Positions 28,593 to 38,612 of a stretch of DNA of 64,000 nt are shown here, one piece after another. The translations under genes and the position numbers were made by a program. This DNA comes from CAVPJC01 sp963705155 (GTDB lineage Bacteria; Chloroflexota; Anaerolineae; Anaerolineales; UBA4823), in assembly GCA_963705155.1 (NCBI GenBank), contig CAVPJC010000001.1, positions 248,001-312,000 on the forward strand. Direction: 5' to 3'. Under the pieces are notes generated by a model. That model searched no databases and was not told the DNA's origin. It saw only the letters and a list, made by a program, of their open reading frames with translations. How positions within the stretch are numbered: position 1 is the stretch's first letter; each line of letters opens with the position of its first letter.

Positions 28593-31070
28593 ATGGAAAT
28601 TGGCACTGTTGAACGTGTAGATATAGACGGGCAGATCCGCGCCGCCTACCTGGATTACGCCATGAGCGTCATCGTTTCGCGCGCCTTGCCCGATGCGGCG
28701 CGACGGGCTGAAACCCGCCCATCGCCGGATCCTTTACGCCATGTACGACATGGGGATACGCGCCAATACTCCCTATAAGAAATCGGCCCGTATCGTTGGT
28801 GAAGTGCTGGGCAAATATCACCCGCACGGCGATGCCGCCGTGTACGAAACGATGGCGCGCCTGGCCCAGGATTTTTCGATGCGTTACCCGCTGGTAGATG
28901 GGCAGGGCAATTTCGGGTCCATCGATGGCGATGCGCCCGCCGCCATGCGTTACACCGAAGCTCGCCTGGCAGCCATGGCGGAAGAAATGTTGGCCGATAT
29001 CGACAAAGATACCGTCAATTTCAGCCCCAATTTTGACGATTCACTCAAAGAGCCGGATGTGCTGCCTTCCCGGCTGCCCAACCTGCTCTTGAATGGCGCC
29101 TCCGGCATTGCCGTAGGCATGGCTACCAACATCCCGCCTCACAACCTGCGCGAGCTGGCTGCGGCCCTGACATACGTTATCGACAACTACGAGCGCATCG
29201 ATGATCTCCCGGTTGAAGAGCTGGTGCGCATTCTCCCCGGGCCCGATTTTCCCACCGGCGGCGTGATCGTCGGCTCTGAAGGGATTTTGCAGGCCTACAG
29301 CACCGGGCGCGGGCGGATCGTGTTGCGTGGTCTGGCGCACATCGAAGAGATGGGCACCAACCGCCATCGCATCGTCATCACCGAGATCCCCTACCAGCTC
29401 AACAAAACCAGCCTGCTGGAGCGCATTGCCGAGCTTTCTCGCGAAGGCCGGCTGGAAGAAGTTTCCGATCTGCGCGACGAATTCGGACCGGCGCGGCATG
29501 AGCATTGTCATTGAGCTGCGCCGCGGCGCGCAGCCCAAAAAAGTGCTCAACCAGCTTTACAAATATACCCCGCTCCAATCCACCTTTGGCGTGCAGATCC
29601 TCGCCCTGGTGGAGGGCGTGCCGCGCCTGCTCTCCCTTAAGCGTGCTCTGCACATTTTCATCGAACACCGCCAGGAAGTCATCACCCGGCGCTCGCAGTA
29701 CGAGATACAAAAAGCCCGCGCCCGGGCGCACATCCTGGAAGGGCTGCTGACTGCCCTGGCTAACCTGGATGCTGTTATTCAAACCATCCGCCAGTCGCCA
29801 GACGTAGAAACCGCCCGCGAGCGCTTGATGCAGCGATTCAATCTCAGCGAATTGCAGGCCCAGGCCATCCTGGATATGCAGCTGCGCCGCCTGGCGGCCC
29901 TGGAGCGCCAGAAGATTGAAGACGAACAGCGCCAGACCCTGGAGCGGATCGCTTTCCTGGAAGATTTGCTTGCCAGCCCGCAAAAAATCCTGGATGTGAT
30001 TAAAAACGACCTGGTAGAGATCACCGAGAAATATGGCGACGAGCGCCGCACGCACATTGCCCACGGCGCCCACGAAAATCTGGAAGTGGAAGACCTGGTT
30101 GCTGACGAAGCCATCTTGATCAGCATCACCCAGCGCGGTTACATCAAGCGCGTCGCACTCCAAGGCTTTCCGCGCCCAGGCGCGCGGCGGGCGCGGCGTA
30201 ACCGGGCACGCCACCAAAGATGAAGATGAAGTCATGATGCTCCTCCCGGCCCGCACCCTGGATACGGTGCTGTTCTTCTCCGACCGGGGCAAGGTTTATT
30301 CTGAAAAGGCCTACCAGATTCCCGATGCCGATCGCACCGCACGCGGCAGTCCCATGGTCAATTTGCTTGCGATGGATGCGCGCGAGACGATTACAGCAGT
30401 AGTGCCTGTGCCCGATTTCAACGCCGCCGCTTACTGCATGATGGCAACCCGCCGCGGCCGGGTTAAACGCCTGGCTCTTTCCGAACTGGCTGCTGTCCGG
30501 CCCTCTGGCCTGATTGCCATTAATATTGATGAAGGCGATGAGCTGGGCTGGGTGCGCCTGACGCGTGGGAAAGATGATGTTGTCCTGGTCACCGAGCAGG
30601 GGCAGGCTTTGCGCTTCCGAGAAGATGAGGTCCGTTCGATGGGCCGCACGGCCGCCGGTGTAAACGGTATTCACCTCAAAGGCGACGATAAAGTTGCCAG
30701 CATGGAAGTGGTGGAGCCGTCTGGCGAGCTGTTGGTGGTAACCACGCGTGGGTACGGCAAGCGCACCCCGTTGAGCGAATATCCATCCAGGAGCCGCGCC
30801 ACGGCGGGAATAAAGACCATCAACAAAGACGCCTTCCAAAAAATTGGCATGGTCACCGCTGCCCGTGTGGTTCAGGAAGCCGATGACCTGACCATCATCT
30901 CCACCGGCGGCGTTATCCTGCGCACCAAGGTGAAAGATATCTCCCGCTCAGGGCGCGCCGCCCGCGGGGTAATTCTTATGACCATGCAAGAAGGGGATCA
31001 GGTGGCCTCGCTGGCGCGGATCGCCGCAGCAGACTTACAGCGCGCCGGGGCTACATCAGAAGAGGGATAA
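28593..31070 (+). CDS. gyrA: DNA gyrase subunit A, three frame breaks
   Basis: About 825 residues, the usual GyrA length. The N-terminus DYAMSVIVSRALPDA, the region GKYHPHGDAAVYETMARLAQ with the catalytic Tyr context (AAMRYTEARLAAMAEEML), and the long coiled coil (LEGLLTALANLDAVIQTIRQ) are all clear. The C-terminal DNA-wrapping propeller follows, with repeated blades such as RRGRVKRLALSELAAVRP and TTRGYGKRTPLSEYPSRS. A GyrA-box-like element (around AQARGGRGVTG) falls at the third break. Single extra bases at 28697-28698, 29482-29483 and 30164-30165 split the frame; removing each gives the conserved sequence exactly. An essential gene with three such breaks points to sequence error rather than decay. 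Confidence 0.93.
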
Positions 31071-31078
31071 CGAGAAAC

Positions 31079-31112
31079 GACCGGTCAGCAGCATGCAGAG
31101 TTGGCCGGTCGC
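31079..31112. terminator. Hairpin between gyrA and a convergent small gene
   Basis: GACCGGTCA pairs imperfectly with TGGCCGGTC around a 13-base loop. There is only a short T run, so the function as a shared terminator is tentative. Confidence 0.45.
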
Positions 31113-31118
31113 ATTTGA

Positions 31119-31325
31119 TTACATAAACGGCAGCACAATCTTTTCGGTTACCAGCAGGGCAAAAGCGCCGATCAGGCAGGTGATCACCAGCAGCATCACA
31201 GCCACCACCAGGCGCTGAGCCGGGGACATACCCAGAAAATACGGCTTCGGGCGTTCCTCCAGCGCGTATAGATCTTCCTCTTCATAGGGGGTCGTATCCG
31301 CATCCCGCCGTAAATCATCCAACAT
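31119..31325 (-). CDS. Small single-pass membrane protein
   Basis: A 68-residue protein with an acidic N-terminal half (DDLRRDADTTPYEEEDLYAL), a PYFLGMSPAQRL linker and one C-terminal membrane helix (VVAVMLLVITCLIGAFALLV). The topology suggests a cytoplasmic N-terminus. No family was recognised. The start has AGGAGGCCGAGG directly before ATG, and the gene follows birA by 11 bases on the same strand, so the two are probably one transcript. Any link to biotin attachment is speculative. Confidence 0.6.
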   Translation of the reverse strand: MLDDLRRDADTTPYEEEDLYALEERPKPYFLGMSPAQRLVVAVMLLVITCLIGAFALLVTEKIVLPFM

Positions 31326-31336
31326 CCTCGGCCTCC

Positions 31337-32181
31337 TTAACGGGCTTCAACCGGGCGCAGGTGAATCTCGCCCATCTGTAAAATCAGCACATCACCCTGG
31401 CGGTTACGAACGCGCAGCGATCCATCCGGGCTCAACCCCAACACCTGCCCCTCCATCGGGGGTTTATCGCTAAACGCCAGGTGCACCCATTCGCCGCGGA
31501 AAGCCAGGTTCATGCCCCAGCTCTGGATAAACTCCGGAGCATCCAGCCGCTTGCGCCAGACAGCAGCCGTTCCAGCACGGCGTGCAGCAGCCCCCAGCGA
31601 TCCACCGGTTTCTCCAGGGCGGTTTCCACACAGGTCGCCGGGAAATTCAGTTGTTCTGCCGGCAGCACCGATTCGGGTGCAACATTGATGCCGATCCCCA
31701 GGATCACCGCCGTGAGCTGGCTGCCATGCCATTGCGCCTCAGCCAGTACACCTGCCAGCTTACGTCGCTGCGCCACCACATCATTAGGCCATTTGATCTG
31801 CGCCGGAAGCATCGCAGGCAGGGCGGCATTGAGCGCATCGCACACCGCCAGCGCCCCCAGCGCCGTGTAGCGCGGGCTGTACGGAAGGTGCAGCTGCGCG
31901 GTCTGCCCGCTCACCTGGCCTTGATTTTCGAGGATCAGCGTGAACGCCAGCCCCGCGCCCGGCGGTGTATACCAGCGCCGGTCCAGCCGGCCGCGCCCGG
32001 CGGTCTGCTCATCGGCAACCACCAGCGCCAGGTCAGGCGCACCGGCCTCTGCCCAACGCGCCGCCAGGTCGTTGGTGGAGGTCACTGTCGAAAAATAGCG
32101 CAGCGCTCCCAGCGGCAGATCAGACAGCAATTTTTCGAGGGAGGTTTCGATCCATAGGTTAATTCTAACATCAAAAATCAT
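31337..32181 (-). CDS. birA: Biotin--[acetyl-CoA-carboxylase] ligase, one frame break
   Basis: About 280 residues. The catalytic core shows VTSTNDLAARWAE, the biotinyl-AMP loop DEQTAGRGRLDRRWYTPPGA (GRGR motif) and IKWPNDVVAQRRKLAGVLAE with the conserved KWPND. A small C-terminal SH3-like domain ends EIHLRPVEAR. There is no N-terminal DNA-binding domain, so this is a monofunctional ligase that attaches biotin to carboxylase carriers without repressing genes. The frame breaks near 31560 (one base missing), where LLS joins WRKRLDAPEFIQSWG. The ATG follows GGGAAGG immediately. It is divergent from rpsB. Confidence 0.88.
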
Positions 32182-32343
32182 CCTTCCCTAGACGAATCTT
32201 CCGCCTCTATGATAAAATCCATCCTTGCGCCAGAAAGTGGCGCATATCCTATCACACACGCCATCCGGACCTGCCCTGCGTGCCGCATCTGCGGTGAGGG
32301 GCGGGGTTGAAGGTGGCGGAGGCCTAACGCAAAGGAGCTGAAT
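32182..32343 (+). promoter_or_regulatory. rpsB upstream leader region
   Basis: This 162-base gap between divergent birA and rpsB contains a possible -10 (TATGATAAAAT, about 32208) and a GC-rich, hairpin-prone stretch before AAAGGAG. Ribosomal protein S2 operons often have an autoregulatory leader, but no known consensus could be assigned here. Confidence 0.35.
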
Positions 32344-33357
32344 ATGGCCGTAATTTCCATGAAAGCGCTGCTTGAAAGCGGCGTCCACTTTGGGCACCGT
32401 ACCCACAAGTGGGACCCGGGCATGAAGCCCTACATCTTCACCGAACGCAACGGTATCCACATTATTGATCTGCAGAAAACAGTCAAAGCCCTCGAACAAG
32501 CCTACAATATGGTGCGAGACACAGTCTCCGAAGGCGGCACGGTGCTTTTTGTGGGCACCAAGCGCCAGGCGCAGGAAACCATGCAGAGCTGAGGCCATGC
32601 GCTGCCGGCATGCCCTATGTCACCAACCGCTGGCTGGGCGGCATGCTCACCAACTGGCGCACCATCCGCGGGCGCATCAACGAGCTCGAACGCCTGGAGC
32701 GCATGCGCGATCACGGCGACTTCGAGCGCATCACCAAAAAAGAAGCCCTGCTGCTCACCCGTGAGATCGACCGCCTGGAAATTCTGTTGGGCGGCATCCG
32801 CAGCCTCACCAAAGTGCCCAACCTGCTCTTCGTCGTCGATGTGCACCGTGAAGAAACCGCCATCCACGAAGCCAACCTGCTCAACATCCCCGTCATCGCC
32901 CTGGTGGATACCAACTGCGACCCGCGCAACGTGGATTATGTCATCCCGTCCAATGACGACGCCATCCGCGCCATTAAGCTCCTGGTGGGCAAAATGGCCG
33001 ACGCCGCCCTGGAAGGCCGTGCCATGCGCAAGGAAGAAGACGTGGAAACACTTGCCGGTCCATCCGCCCCGCCTCCGGCGACGACCGCGAGCTCTCCGAT
33101 GAAGAATTGCTCGGTGAGGCCACCCTGGCAAAGCTCACCCCTCGCACTGCCGTTTACATCTCCTCAGATGACGAAGTCATCGAGTTTGAAGGCGAAGAGG
33201 AATGGAAGAAGAAGCCGAAGCAGCTGTAAAGGTTGATGAGACCGAAGAAGTTGATGAAGCTGAAGATGTTGATGAAGCCGAAGAAACTGTGGAAGCTCTT
33301 GATGAGCTGGTAGACGAAGACGTCGCTGAAGAAGAAACCAAAGAGGATGAGGAATAA
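32344..33357 (+). CDS. rpsB: 30S ribosomal protein S2 with long acidic tail, four frame breaks
   Basis: The S2 core is clear: LLESGVHFGHRTHKWDPGMK, VLFVGTKRQAQETMQ, MPYVTNRWLGGMLTNWRTIR and the end of the fold at NIPVIALVDTNCDPRNVDYV plus IPSNDDAIRAIKLLVGKMAD. Two extra bases (32590, 32605-32606), one missing base near 33058 and one missing A near 33201 interrupt it. Bridged, the protein is about 337 residues, some 75-100 longer than typical S2. The extra is a very acidic tail built of Glu/Asp-Ala-Val repeats and ends three bases before tsf. If the last indel is not real, the protein would stop at 33229 after EEEWKKKPKQL. The tail's codon use favours real coding sequence. AAAGGAG precedes the ATG. 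Confidence 0.9.
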
Positions 33358-33360
33358 GTA

Positions 33361-33969
33361 ATGGCAGTAACCACTGAACAAATCAAGGCGCTGCGTGAAG
33401 CTACCGGCGCAGGCATTCTGGACTGCCGAAAAGCGCTTGAACAGGCCGGCGGTGATTTTGACAAAGCCGTAGATTTTCTGCGCGAGAAAGGCCTGGCAAC
33501 GGCTGCCAAGCGCGCGGACCGCGACGCCTCTGAAGGCATGGTTGAGCTGTACTCGCACGGCAACGGGCGGGTGGGCGTGATGGTGGAAGTCAACTGCGAG
33601 ACCGATTTCGTCGCCCGTTCCCAGTCCTTCCGCACCTTTGCCCACGAAGTGGCCCTGCAAATCGCTGCTTCAGCGCCGCGCTACATCCGGGAGAACGAAA
33701 TCCCGGAAGCTGTGCTGGAGCACGAACGCGAGATTGCCCGCGCCCGTGCCCAGCGAAGAAGGCAAACCTGAAGCCATCCTGGACCGCATCATCGAAGGCC
33801 GCATCGATCAAATTCAAAGATGAAGTGTGTCCTGCTGCGCCAGCCCTACATCCGGGATGAAAGCATTACCATCGAAAAACTGCTCATGCAGAACGTTGCA
33901 GCCATTGGCGAGAACATCATCATCCGCCGCTTCGCCCGCTGGGAGCTGGGCGAAAGTACCGCATCATAA
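33361..33969 (+). CDS. tsf: Elongation factor Ts, three frame breaks
   Basis: About 201 residues, the short type of EF-Ts. The N-terminal UBA-like domain reads ITTEQIKALREATGAGILDC-like (AVTTEQIKALREATGAGILD), followed by the core motif MVEVNCETDFVARSQSFRTF and the C-terminal region YIRDESITIEKLLMQNVAAI. EF-Ts recycles EF-Tu-GDP. Extra bases at 33754, 33809 and 33831-33832 break the frame. Removing them gives the continuous EEGKPEAILDRIIEGRIDKF and EVCLLRQPY sequences expected for the family. It follows rpsB by three bases, the usual operon order, and is closed by a strong terminator. Confidence 0.92.
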
Positions 33970-33975
33970 TTCAAT

Positions 33976-34005
33976 AAAAGAGCCAACCCCTGGTTGGCTC
34001 TTTTT
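33976..34005 (+). terminator. Intrinsic terminator after tsf
   Basis: AAAAGAGCCAACC pairs with GGTTGGCTCTTTT around a 3-base loop and runs into TTTTT. It separates rpsB-tsf from pyrH, suggesting partial read-through or a separate pyrH promoter. Confidence 0.9.
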
Positions 34006-34034
34006 ATGTGAGTTCACAAAGGAGTGAACGGATT

Positions 34035-34755
34035 ATGGAACAAAACCTGAAATACCACCGTATCTTGCTCAAACTGAGTGGTGAAGTCGCTGGCAGGGCC
34101 CACGGGTTACGGCATCGACCCGCGCCGCGCCGAAGACGTAGCCGAACGCGTCCGCGAAGTGCGAGATCTGGGCGTGGATGTTGCCATCGTCATCGGGGCG
34201 GGCAACGTCTGGCGCGGGCGCGCCGGGCTGGACCGGGGCATGGATCGTGCCACCGCCGATTACATGGGCATGCTGGCCACCGTGATGAACGCCCTGGCGC
34301 TGATGGATGCCATGGAGCGTATGGGCCTGGTGACCCGCGTGCAGTCTGCTGTTGAGATGCATGCCGTCGCCGAGCCCTACATCCGGCGCCGCGCCATCCG
34401 CCACCTGGAAAAGGGCCGCGTGGTCATTCTTGGCGGCGGCACCGGCAACCCTTACTTCTCCACCGACACCGCCGCCGCCCTGCGCGCCATGGAGATCGGC
34501 GCCGATGTGCTCATCAAAGCCACCAAAGTCGATGGGGTGTATGACTCCGACCCGGTCAAAAACCCCTCCGCTGTGCGTTTCGAAAGCCTGAACTACATGG
34601 AAACCATCAACCGCCGGTTGGAAGTGATGGACAGCACAGCCATCTCCTTGTGCATGGACAATCACCTGCCGATCCTGGTGCTCAACCTGTGGCAGCCCGA
34701 CGTGCTCCGCCAGGCGGTCTTCGGTGAAAAAGTGGGCACACTCGTCTCAGATTGA
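34035..34755 (+). CDS. pyrH: UMP kinase, one frame break
   Basis: About 239 residues of the amino-acid-kinase fold. The start YHRILLKLSGEV is the phosphate-binding strand, then VAIVIGAGNVWRGRAGLDRG, NALALMDAMERMGLVTRVQS, and VVILGGGTGNPYFSTDTAAA, all signature PyrH segments; VLIKATKVDGVYDSDPVKNP completes the active site. It phosphorylates UMP to UDP. One extra base at 34088-34089 splits GEV from LAGPTGYGID. The ATG follows AAAGGAGTG. It sits in the conserved order rpsB-tsf-pyrH-frr-uppS-cdsA and is followed by its own terminator. Confidence 0.94.
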
Positions 34756-34771
34756 GTAATTTGCGCTAAAT

Positions 34772-34822
34772 ATCAGGGTTTGTCGGGCATTTGAACGGCC
34801 AATCAAACCCTGATTTTCGTTT
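34772..34822 (+). terminator. Intrinsic terminator after pyrH
   Basis: ATCAGGGTTTG pairs perfectly with CAAACCCTGAT (34804-34814) around a 21-base loop. TTTCGTTTT follows. Confidence 0.8.
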
Positions 34823-34877
34823 TCCCCCTTTCCTACCTTCCCATTTTCGGGTATCCTATATGCAGAAGGAGGCGCAC

Positions 34878-35435
34878 ATGCTCAAAGAAGTTTACAAGGA
34901 AACCGAAACTCGCATGAAGGGTGCCATCCAGGCTCTGGAAGAAGATCTGAGCGGGATTCGCACCGGGCGGGCCAGCCCTGCCCTGATGGAGCGCCTCCAG
35001 GTGGAATATTATGGCACTCCCACACCTCTCATCCAGTTGGCATCCATCAGCGTCCCCGAGCCACGCCAGCTCCTGATCCGGCCCTTTGAAGCCTCGACCA
35101 TCAAGACGATCGAGCGAGCCATCCTGGCATCCGATCTGGGTCTCACCCCCAACAATGATGGCAAAAGCATCCGCCTCAACCTCCCACCCCTCACCGAAGA
35201 ACGCCGCCGCGACCTGGTCAAAGTGGTTCACGCTCGCACCGAAGAAGCCCGCGTGGCTGCCCGTAATGTCCGGCGGGACAGTATCCGTGATCTGAAAGAG
35301 TTCGAACAGGAAAAAATGATTTCCGAAGACGATCTGGAAAAAGGCGAAGCCGAGCTGCAAAAAATCACCGACCGCTACATTGAGATGATGAATGCCGTTG
35401 GTGCACACAAAGAAAAAGAAATCATGGAAGTTTAA
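34878..35435 (+). CDS. frr: Ribosome recycling factor
   Basis: An intact 185-residue RRF of standard length. MLKEVYKETETRMKGAIQAL opens the three-helix domain and SGIRTGRASPALMERLQVEY is the family signature. TPLIQLASISVPEPRQLLIR and the hinge to domain II follow, and the last helix carries KEFEQEKMISEDDLEKGEAE. RRF splits post-termination ribosomes together with EF-G. The frame is open upstream for 29 more codons, but the ATG at 34878 is chosen because AAGGAGG lies seven bases before it and because RRFs start at this point. Confidence 0.96.
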   Translation: MLKEVYKETETRMKGAIQALEEDLSGIRTGRASPALMERLQVEYYGTPTPLIQLASISVPEPRQLLIRPFEASTIKTIERAILASDLGLTPNNDGKSIRLNLPPLTEERRRDLVKVVHARTEEARVAARNVRRDSIRDLKEFEQEKMISEDDLEKGEAELQKITDRYIEMMNAVGAHKEKEIMEV

Positions 35436-35455
35436 AGCGGTTAGCACGGATATTT

Positions 35456-36209
35456 ATGGATCCTTTAGAACGCACAGATCTGCCGCAGCAAATCCCCACC
35501 CACATTGCTATCATCATGGACGGCAATGGAAGATGGGCGCTTTCGCGCGGCCTGCCGCGCCTCGCCGGGCACCGCGCCGGCACCGAAAATCTCCGCCGTG
35601 TCATCGAAGCCTGCATCGAATTTGGCATCCGTTATCTGACCATTTACGCCTTCTCCACCGAAAACTGGGGACGGCCTCAGGAAGAAGTCCAGGGCTTGCT
35701 GCGTATCCTGGAAGATGTCATCGACCGTGAGCTGCAGGAACTATCAGACCAGGGCGTCCAGCTCCGCCACATCGGCAGATTGGATCGTCTCAATCCCGAT
35801 CCTGCGGGATAAGGTTATGCATGCCGTTGAATTCACCCGTCACAACACGCGCCTGGTGCTCAATGTGGCCTTTAATTACGGCGGCAGAGACGAGATTGTG
35901 TGCGCAGTGCAGGGCATCCTTGAAGATGGGGTCAAGCCCGAAGATGTCACCGACGAACTGGTCAGCCGGTACTTGTTTACCGCGGGTGTGCCTGACCCCG
36001 ACCTGATTATTCGCACATCTGGCGAGCTGCGCGGCAGCAACTTCCTGATCTGGCAGGGCGCTTACTCCGAATGGTATTTTACGCCCACCTACTGGCCTGA
36101 TTTCGACCGTGAGGCGCTGTTGAAAGCGCTGCACGAATTTGCACAAAGGGAGCGGCGCTACGGTGGGGTAACCCAGCCAGGAGAGGAACCCGCCACCCAT
36201 GTTCGTTGA
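35456..36209 (+). CDS. uppS: Isoprenyl transferase (undecaprenyl diphosphate synthase), one frame break
   Basis: About 250 residues. HIAIIMDGNGRWALSRGLPR is the cis-prenyltransferase motif 1 with the catalytic Asp of MDGNGRW. LTIYAFSTENWGRPQEEVQG is motif 3 and DLIIRTSGELRGSNFLIWQG is motif 5 (RTSGE-R-SNF). The enzyme builds the C55 lipid carrier for cell-envelope glycans. One extra C in 35795-35797 breaks the frame between RLDRLNP and ILRDKVMHAVEFTR. The 3' end overlaps cdsA by 11 bases, indicating translational coupling. Confidence 0.93.
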
Positions 36210-37017
36210 ACGGGCGGTGGTTACCATCATCCTGCTGCCCATCGGCCTCTTGCTGATAGCAGCCGGTGGTGTTCCGTTTGCCCTGTTTATAGCTCTCATC
36301 ATGGCGCTGGCAGCCTGGGAGTATGAAAAGCTGTTTCGCACCGGTGGGTATAAACCCGCCGGTATTTTGATTCCTGCCGGAGCAGCCCTTCTGGTGCTGG
36401 GACGTATGTGGAATGGTTTTGAAAGCGCCGGTTGGATCATCAGCCTGCTGATCCTGGCAGCGATGACCTACCACCTGGTTGCTTATGAACGCGGCCGCGA
36501 CCAGGCCGGCACCGATTTTGCCATTACGGTCTCCGCCATGCTCTACCTCGGCTGGATCGGCGCTTACCTGGTATCGTTGCGCGACCTGCCGGATGGCAAA
36601 TGGTGGATCTTGTTGGTTTTGCCCAGTGTCTGGCTGGCCGATTCGGGAGCCTATTTCATTGGCAGCCGCTTCGGCCGCCACAAGCTCAGCCCACGCCTCA
36701 GCCCCAAAAAGACCTGGGAAGGCTTCTTTGGCGGCCTGGCAGGCGGTGTGTTGGGCGGGATGCTCATGGTAATGGTCTGGCGCTCCGGCGCCGCCGCAGA
36801 TAGCGCCATCACACTCGGCAGCGGCGCGCTGATCGGGCTGTTGTTGGCTGTCCTCACCCCGCTGGGCGATCTGGGCGAGAGCATGATCAAACGCCAGGTG
36901 GGCATCAAAGATTCATCGCATCTCATTCCCGGTCACGGCGGCGTCTTGGATCGAGTTGATTCCTGGCTGTGGGCGGGCGTGATCGGCTATTATTTGATCA
37001 CCTGGTTCTTCCTGTAA
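36199..37017 (+). CDS. cdsA: Phosphatidate cytidylyltransferase
   Basis: An intact 272-residue multi-pass membrane enzyme that makes CDP-diacylglycerol from phosphatidate and CTP. About seven membrane helices are visible. The family signature lies near the C-terminus as SRFGRHKLSPRLSPKKTWEG and then LTPLGDLGESMIKRQVGIKD with SSHLIPGHGGVLDRVDS (the CDS motif with its Asp residues). It overlaps uppS and ends the housekeeping cluster. The dxr and rseP genes that often follow are absent. Confidence 0.95.
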   Translation: MFVERAVVTIILLPIGLLLIAAGGVPFALFIALIMALAAWEYEKLFRTGGYKPAGILIPAGAALLVLGRMWNGFESAGWIISLLILAAMTYHLVAYERGRDQAGTDFAITVSAMLYLGWIGAYLVSLRDLPDGKWWILLVLPSVWLADSGAYFIGSRFGRHKLSPRLSPKKTWEGFFGGLAGGVLGGMLMVMVWRSGAAADSAITLGSGALIGLLLAVLTPLGDLGESMIKRQVGIKDSSHLIPGHGGVLDRVDSWLWAGVIGYYLITWFFL

Positions 37018-37101
37018 CCTTACCGATCAGGTCCAGGTCTTGCAGCGCTACTGGCGCCCCTGTGGTGCAGGGCGCGGTCTGGATAGACTGACGTTCAGGA
37101 A

Positions 37102-37130
37102 TTGACATACACCTGCACTAATGGTATCAT
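37102..37130 (+). promoter_or_regulatory. Sigma-70 promoter for the SAM riboswitch-metK unit
   Basis: A perfect TTGACA (37102-37107), a 17-base spacer and TATCAT (37125-37130). Transcription should start near 37137, about 25 bases before the riboswitch. Confidence 0.8.
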
Positions 37131-37160
37131 CGCCTTTACCAATTTAATAGCCCCTAGCGG

Positions 37161-37288
<128 letters not shown>

Positions 37289-37308
37289 GGCAGACCGTTA
37301 TTTACGTG

Positions 37309-37348
37309 TATTGCCCTTTCGCAACCGGAAGGGGCAATTTTCTTTTAA
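37309..37348 (+). terminator. Riboswitch-controlled terminator
   Basis: ATTGCCCTTTC pairs with GGAAGGGGCAAT around a short loop and is followed by TTTTCTTTT. It is the expression platform of the SAM-I riboswitch. Confidence 0.85.
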
Positions 37349-37360
37349 CGGAGGTAGTTA

Positions 37361-38600
37361 ATGAGCACCACTTTTATGAATTCACCCAGCCTGATGTTTA
37401 CATCTGAAATCGGTCACCGAAGGGCACCCCGATAAACTCTGTGACCAGATCAGCGATGCTGTGCTGGATGCTTGCCTGGAGCAGGATGCCTATCTCGCGT
37501 GTGGCCTGCGAAACAGCCACCAAGACCGGCTTTGTAATGCTCCTGGGCGAAATCACCACCCGTGCAGCCATCAACTTCGACGAACTGGTGCGCAAGGTGG
37601 TCACCGAAATCGGTTACGACGACAGCGACAAAGGTTTTGATGGCAATACCTGCGGTGTGCTGGTGGCGATTGCCAAACAATCCGGCGATATTGCCATGGG
37701 TGTTGACAAAGCCCTGGAAGCAAAGACCGGCGAGATGACAGAGGCTGAAGTGGAAGCCATCGGCGCCGGCGACCAGGGTATGATGTTTGGCTTTGCCTGC
37801 AATGAAACCCCCACCCTGATGCCCATGCCCATTTACCTGGCGCACAAGCTGGCCCGCCGCCTGGCGAAGTGCGCAAGAACGGCACCCTGCCCTGGCTGCG
37901 CCCGGATGGCAAAACCCAGGTGACGGTGGAATACCGTTACGGAAAGCCCAGACGCGTCGATACCGTACTGGTCAGCACCCAGCATGCCCCTGAAGTCAGC
38001 CAGCAGGAAATCCGCGACGCCGTCATCGAGCATGTCATCCATCCCACCATTCCTGCCGAGCTGGTCGATGGCGAGCTCAAGATCTACGTCAACCCCACCG
38101 GGCGCTTTGTCATCGGCGGCCCGCTGGGTGATGCCGGTGTGACCGGCCGCAAGATCATCGTGGATACCTACGGCGGCATGGGTCGGCATGGCGGCGGCGC
38201 CTTCAGCGGCAAAGATCCCACCAAGGTGGACCGCTCGGCAGCCTATGCTGCCCGCTGGGCCGCCAAGAACATGGTGGCTGCCGGGCTGGCGGAGCGCTGC
38301 GAAATCCAGGTGGCCTATGCCATCGGCGTGGCCCACCCGTTGAGCGTCAATGTGGAAACTTTTGGCACCGGGCGCATCCCCGACGATCGAGATCGCTGCC
38401 TGGTCTCCGAGAACTTTGACCTGCGCCCTGGCGCGATCATCCGCGACCTGGAGCTGCGCCGTCCCATCTACCGCCAGATGGCCGCCTATGGGCATTTTGG
38501 CCGCGACGATCTGGACCTGCCCTGGGAGTACACCGACCGGGCAGAGCAGCTGCGAGAAGCTGCCGGGCTGCCCATCGAAGAAGCTGTACCTGCAGATTAA
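37361..38600 (+). CDS. metK: S-adenosylmethionine synthetase, several frame breaks
   Basis: About 413 residues. TEGHPDKLCDQISDAVLDAC, GDQGMMFGFACNETPTLMPM and GGGAFSGKDPTKVDRSAAYA are MetK signatures for ATP, methionine and metal binding. It makes SAM from methionine and ATP. One extra A (37407-37409), one extra C (37494) and one missing G (about 37865) break the frame. A further extra C at 38388 followed by a missing C near 38399 is a compensated pair that alters only a few residues, where PDDEIAALVSENFDLRP is expected. GGAGG precedes the ATG. The upstream SAM riboswitch gives feedback control. fixC follows after 12 bases. Confidence 0.94.
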
Positions 38601-38612
38601 GCAGGTAAAAGG

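Noticed and set aside
29476..30170. EcoRI-like and AAGGCTT motifs at the gyrA breaks as signs of cloning or insertion
   Set aside because: They arise from one extra base in ordinary gyrA codons, and other breaks show no common restriction site.
33229..33357. Intergenic spacer between rpsB and tsf
   Set aside because: The stretch reads as a continuous acidic coding tail that ends three bases before tsf once one A is restored.
34791..34877. N-terminal extension of ribosome recycling factor
   Set aside because: The extension overlaps the pyrH terminator and lacks family similarity. A strong ribosome binding site precedes the ATG at 34878.
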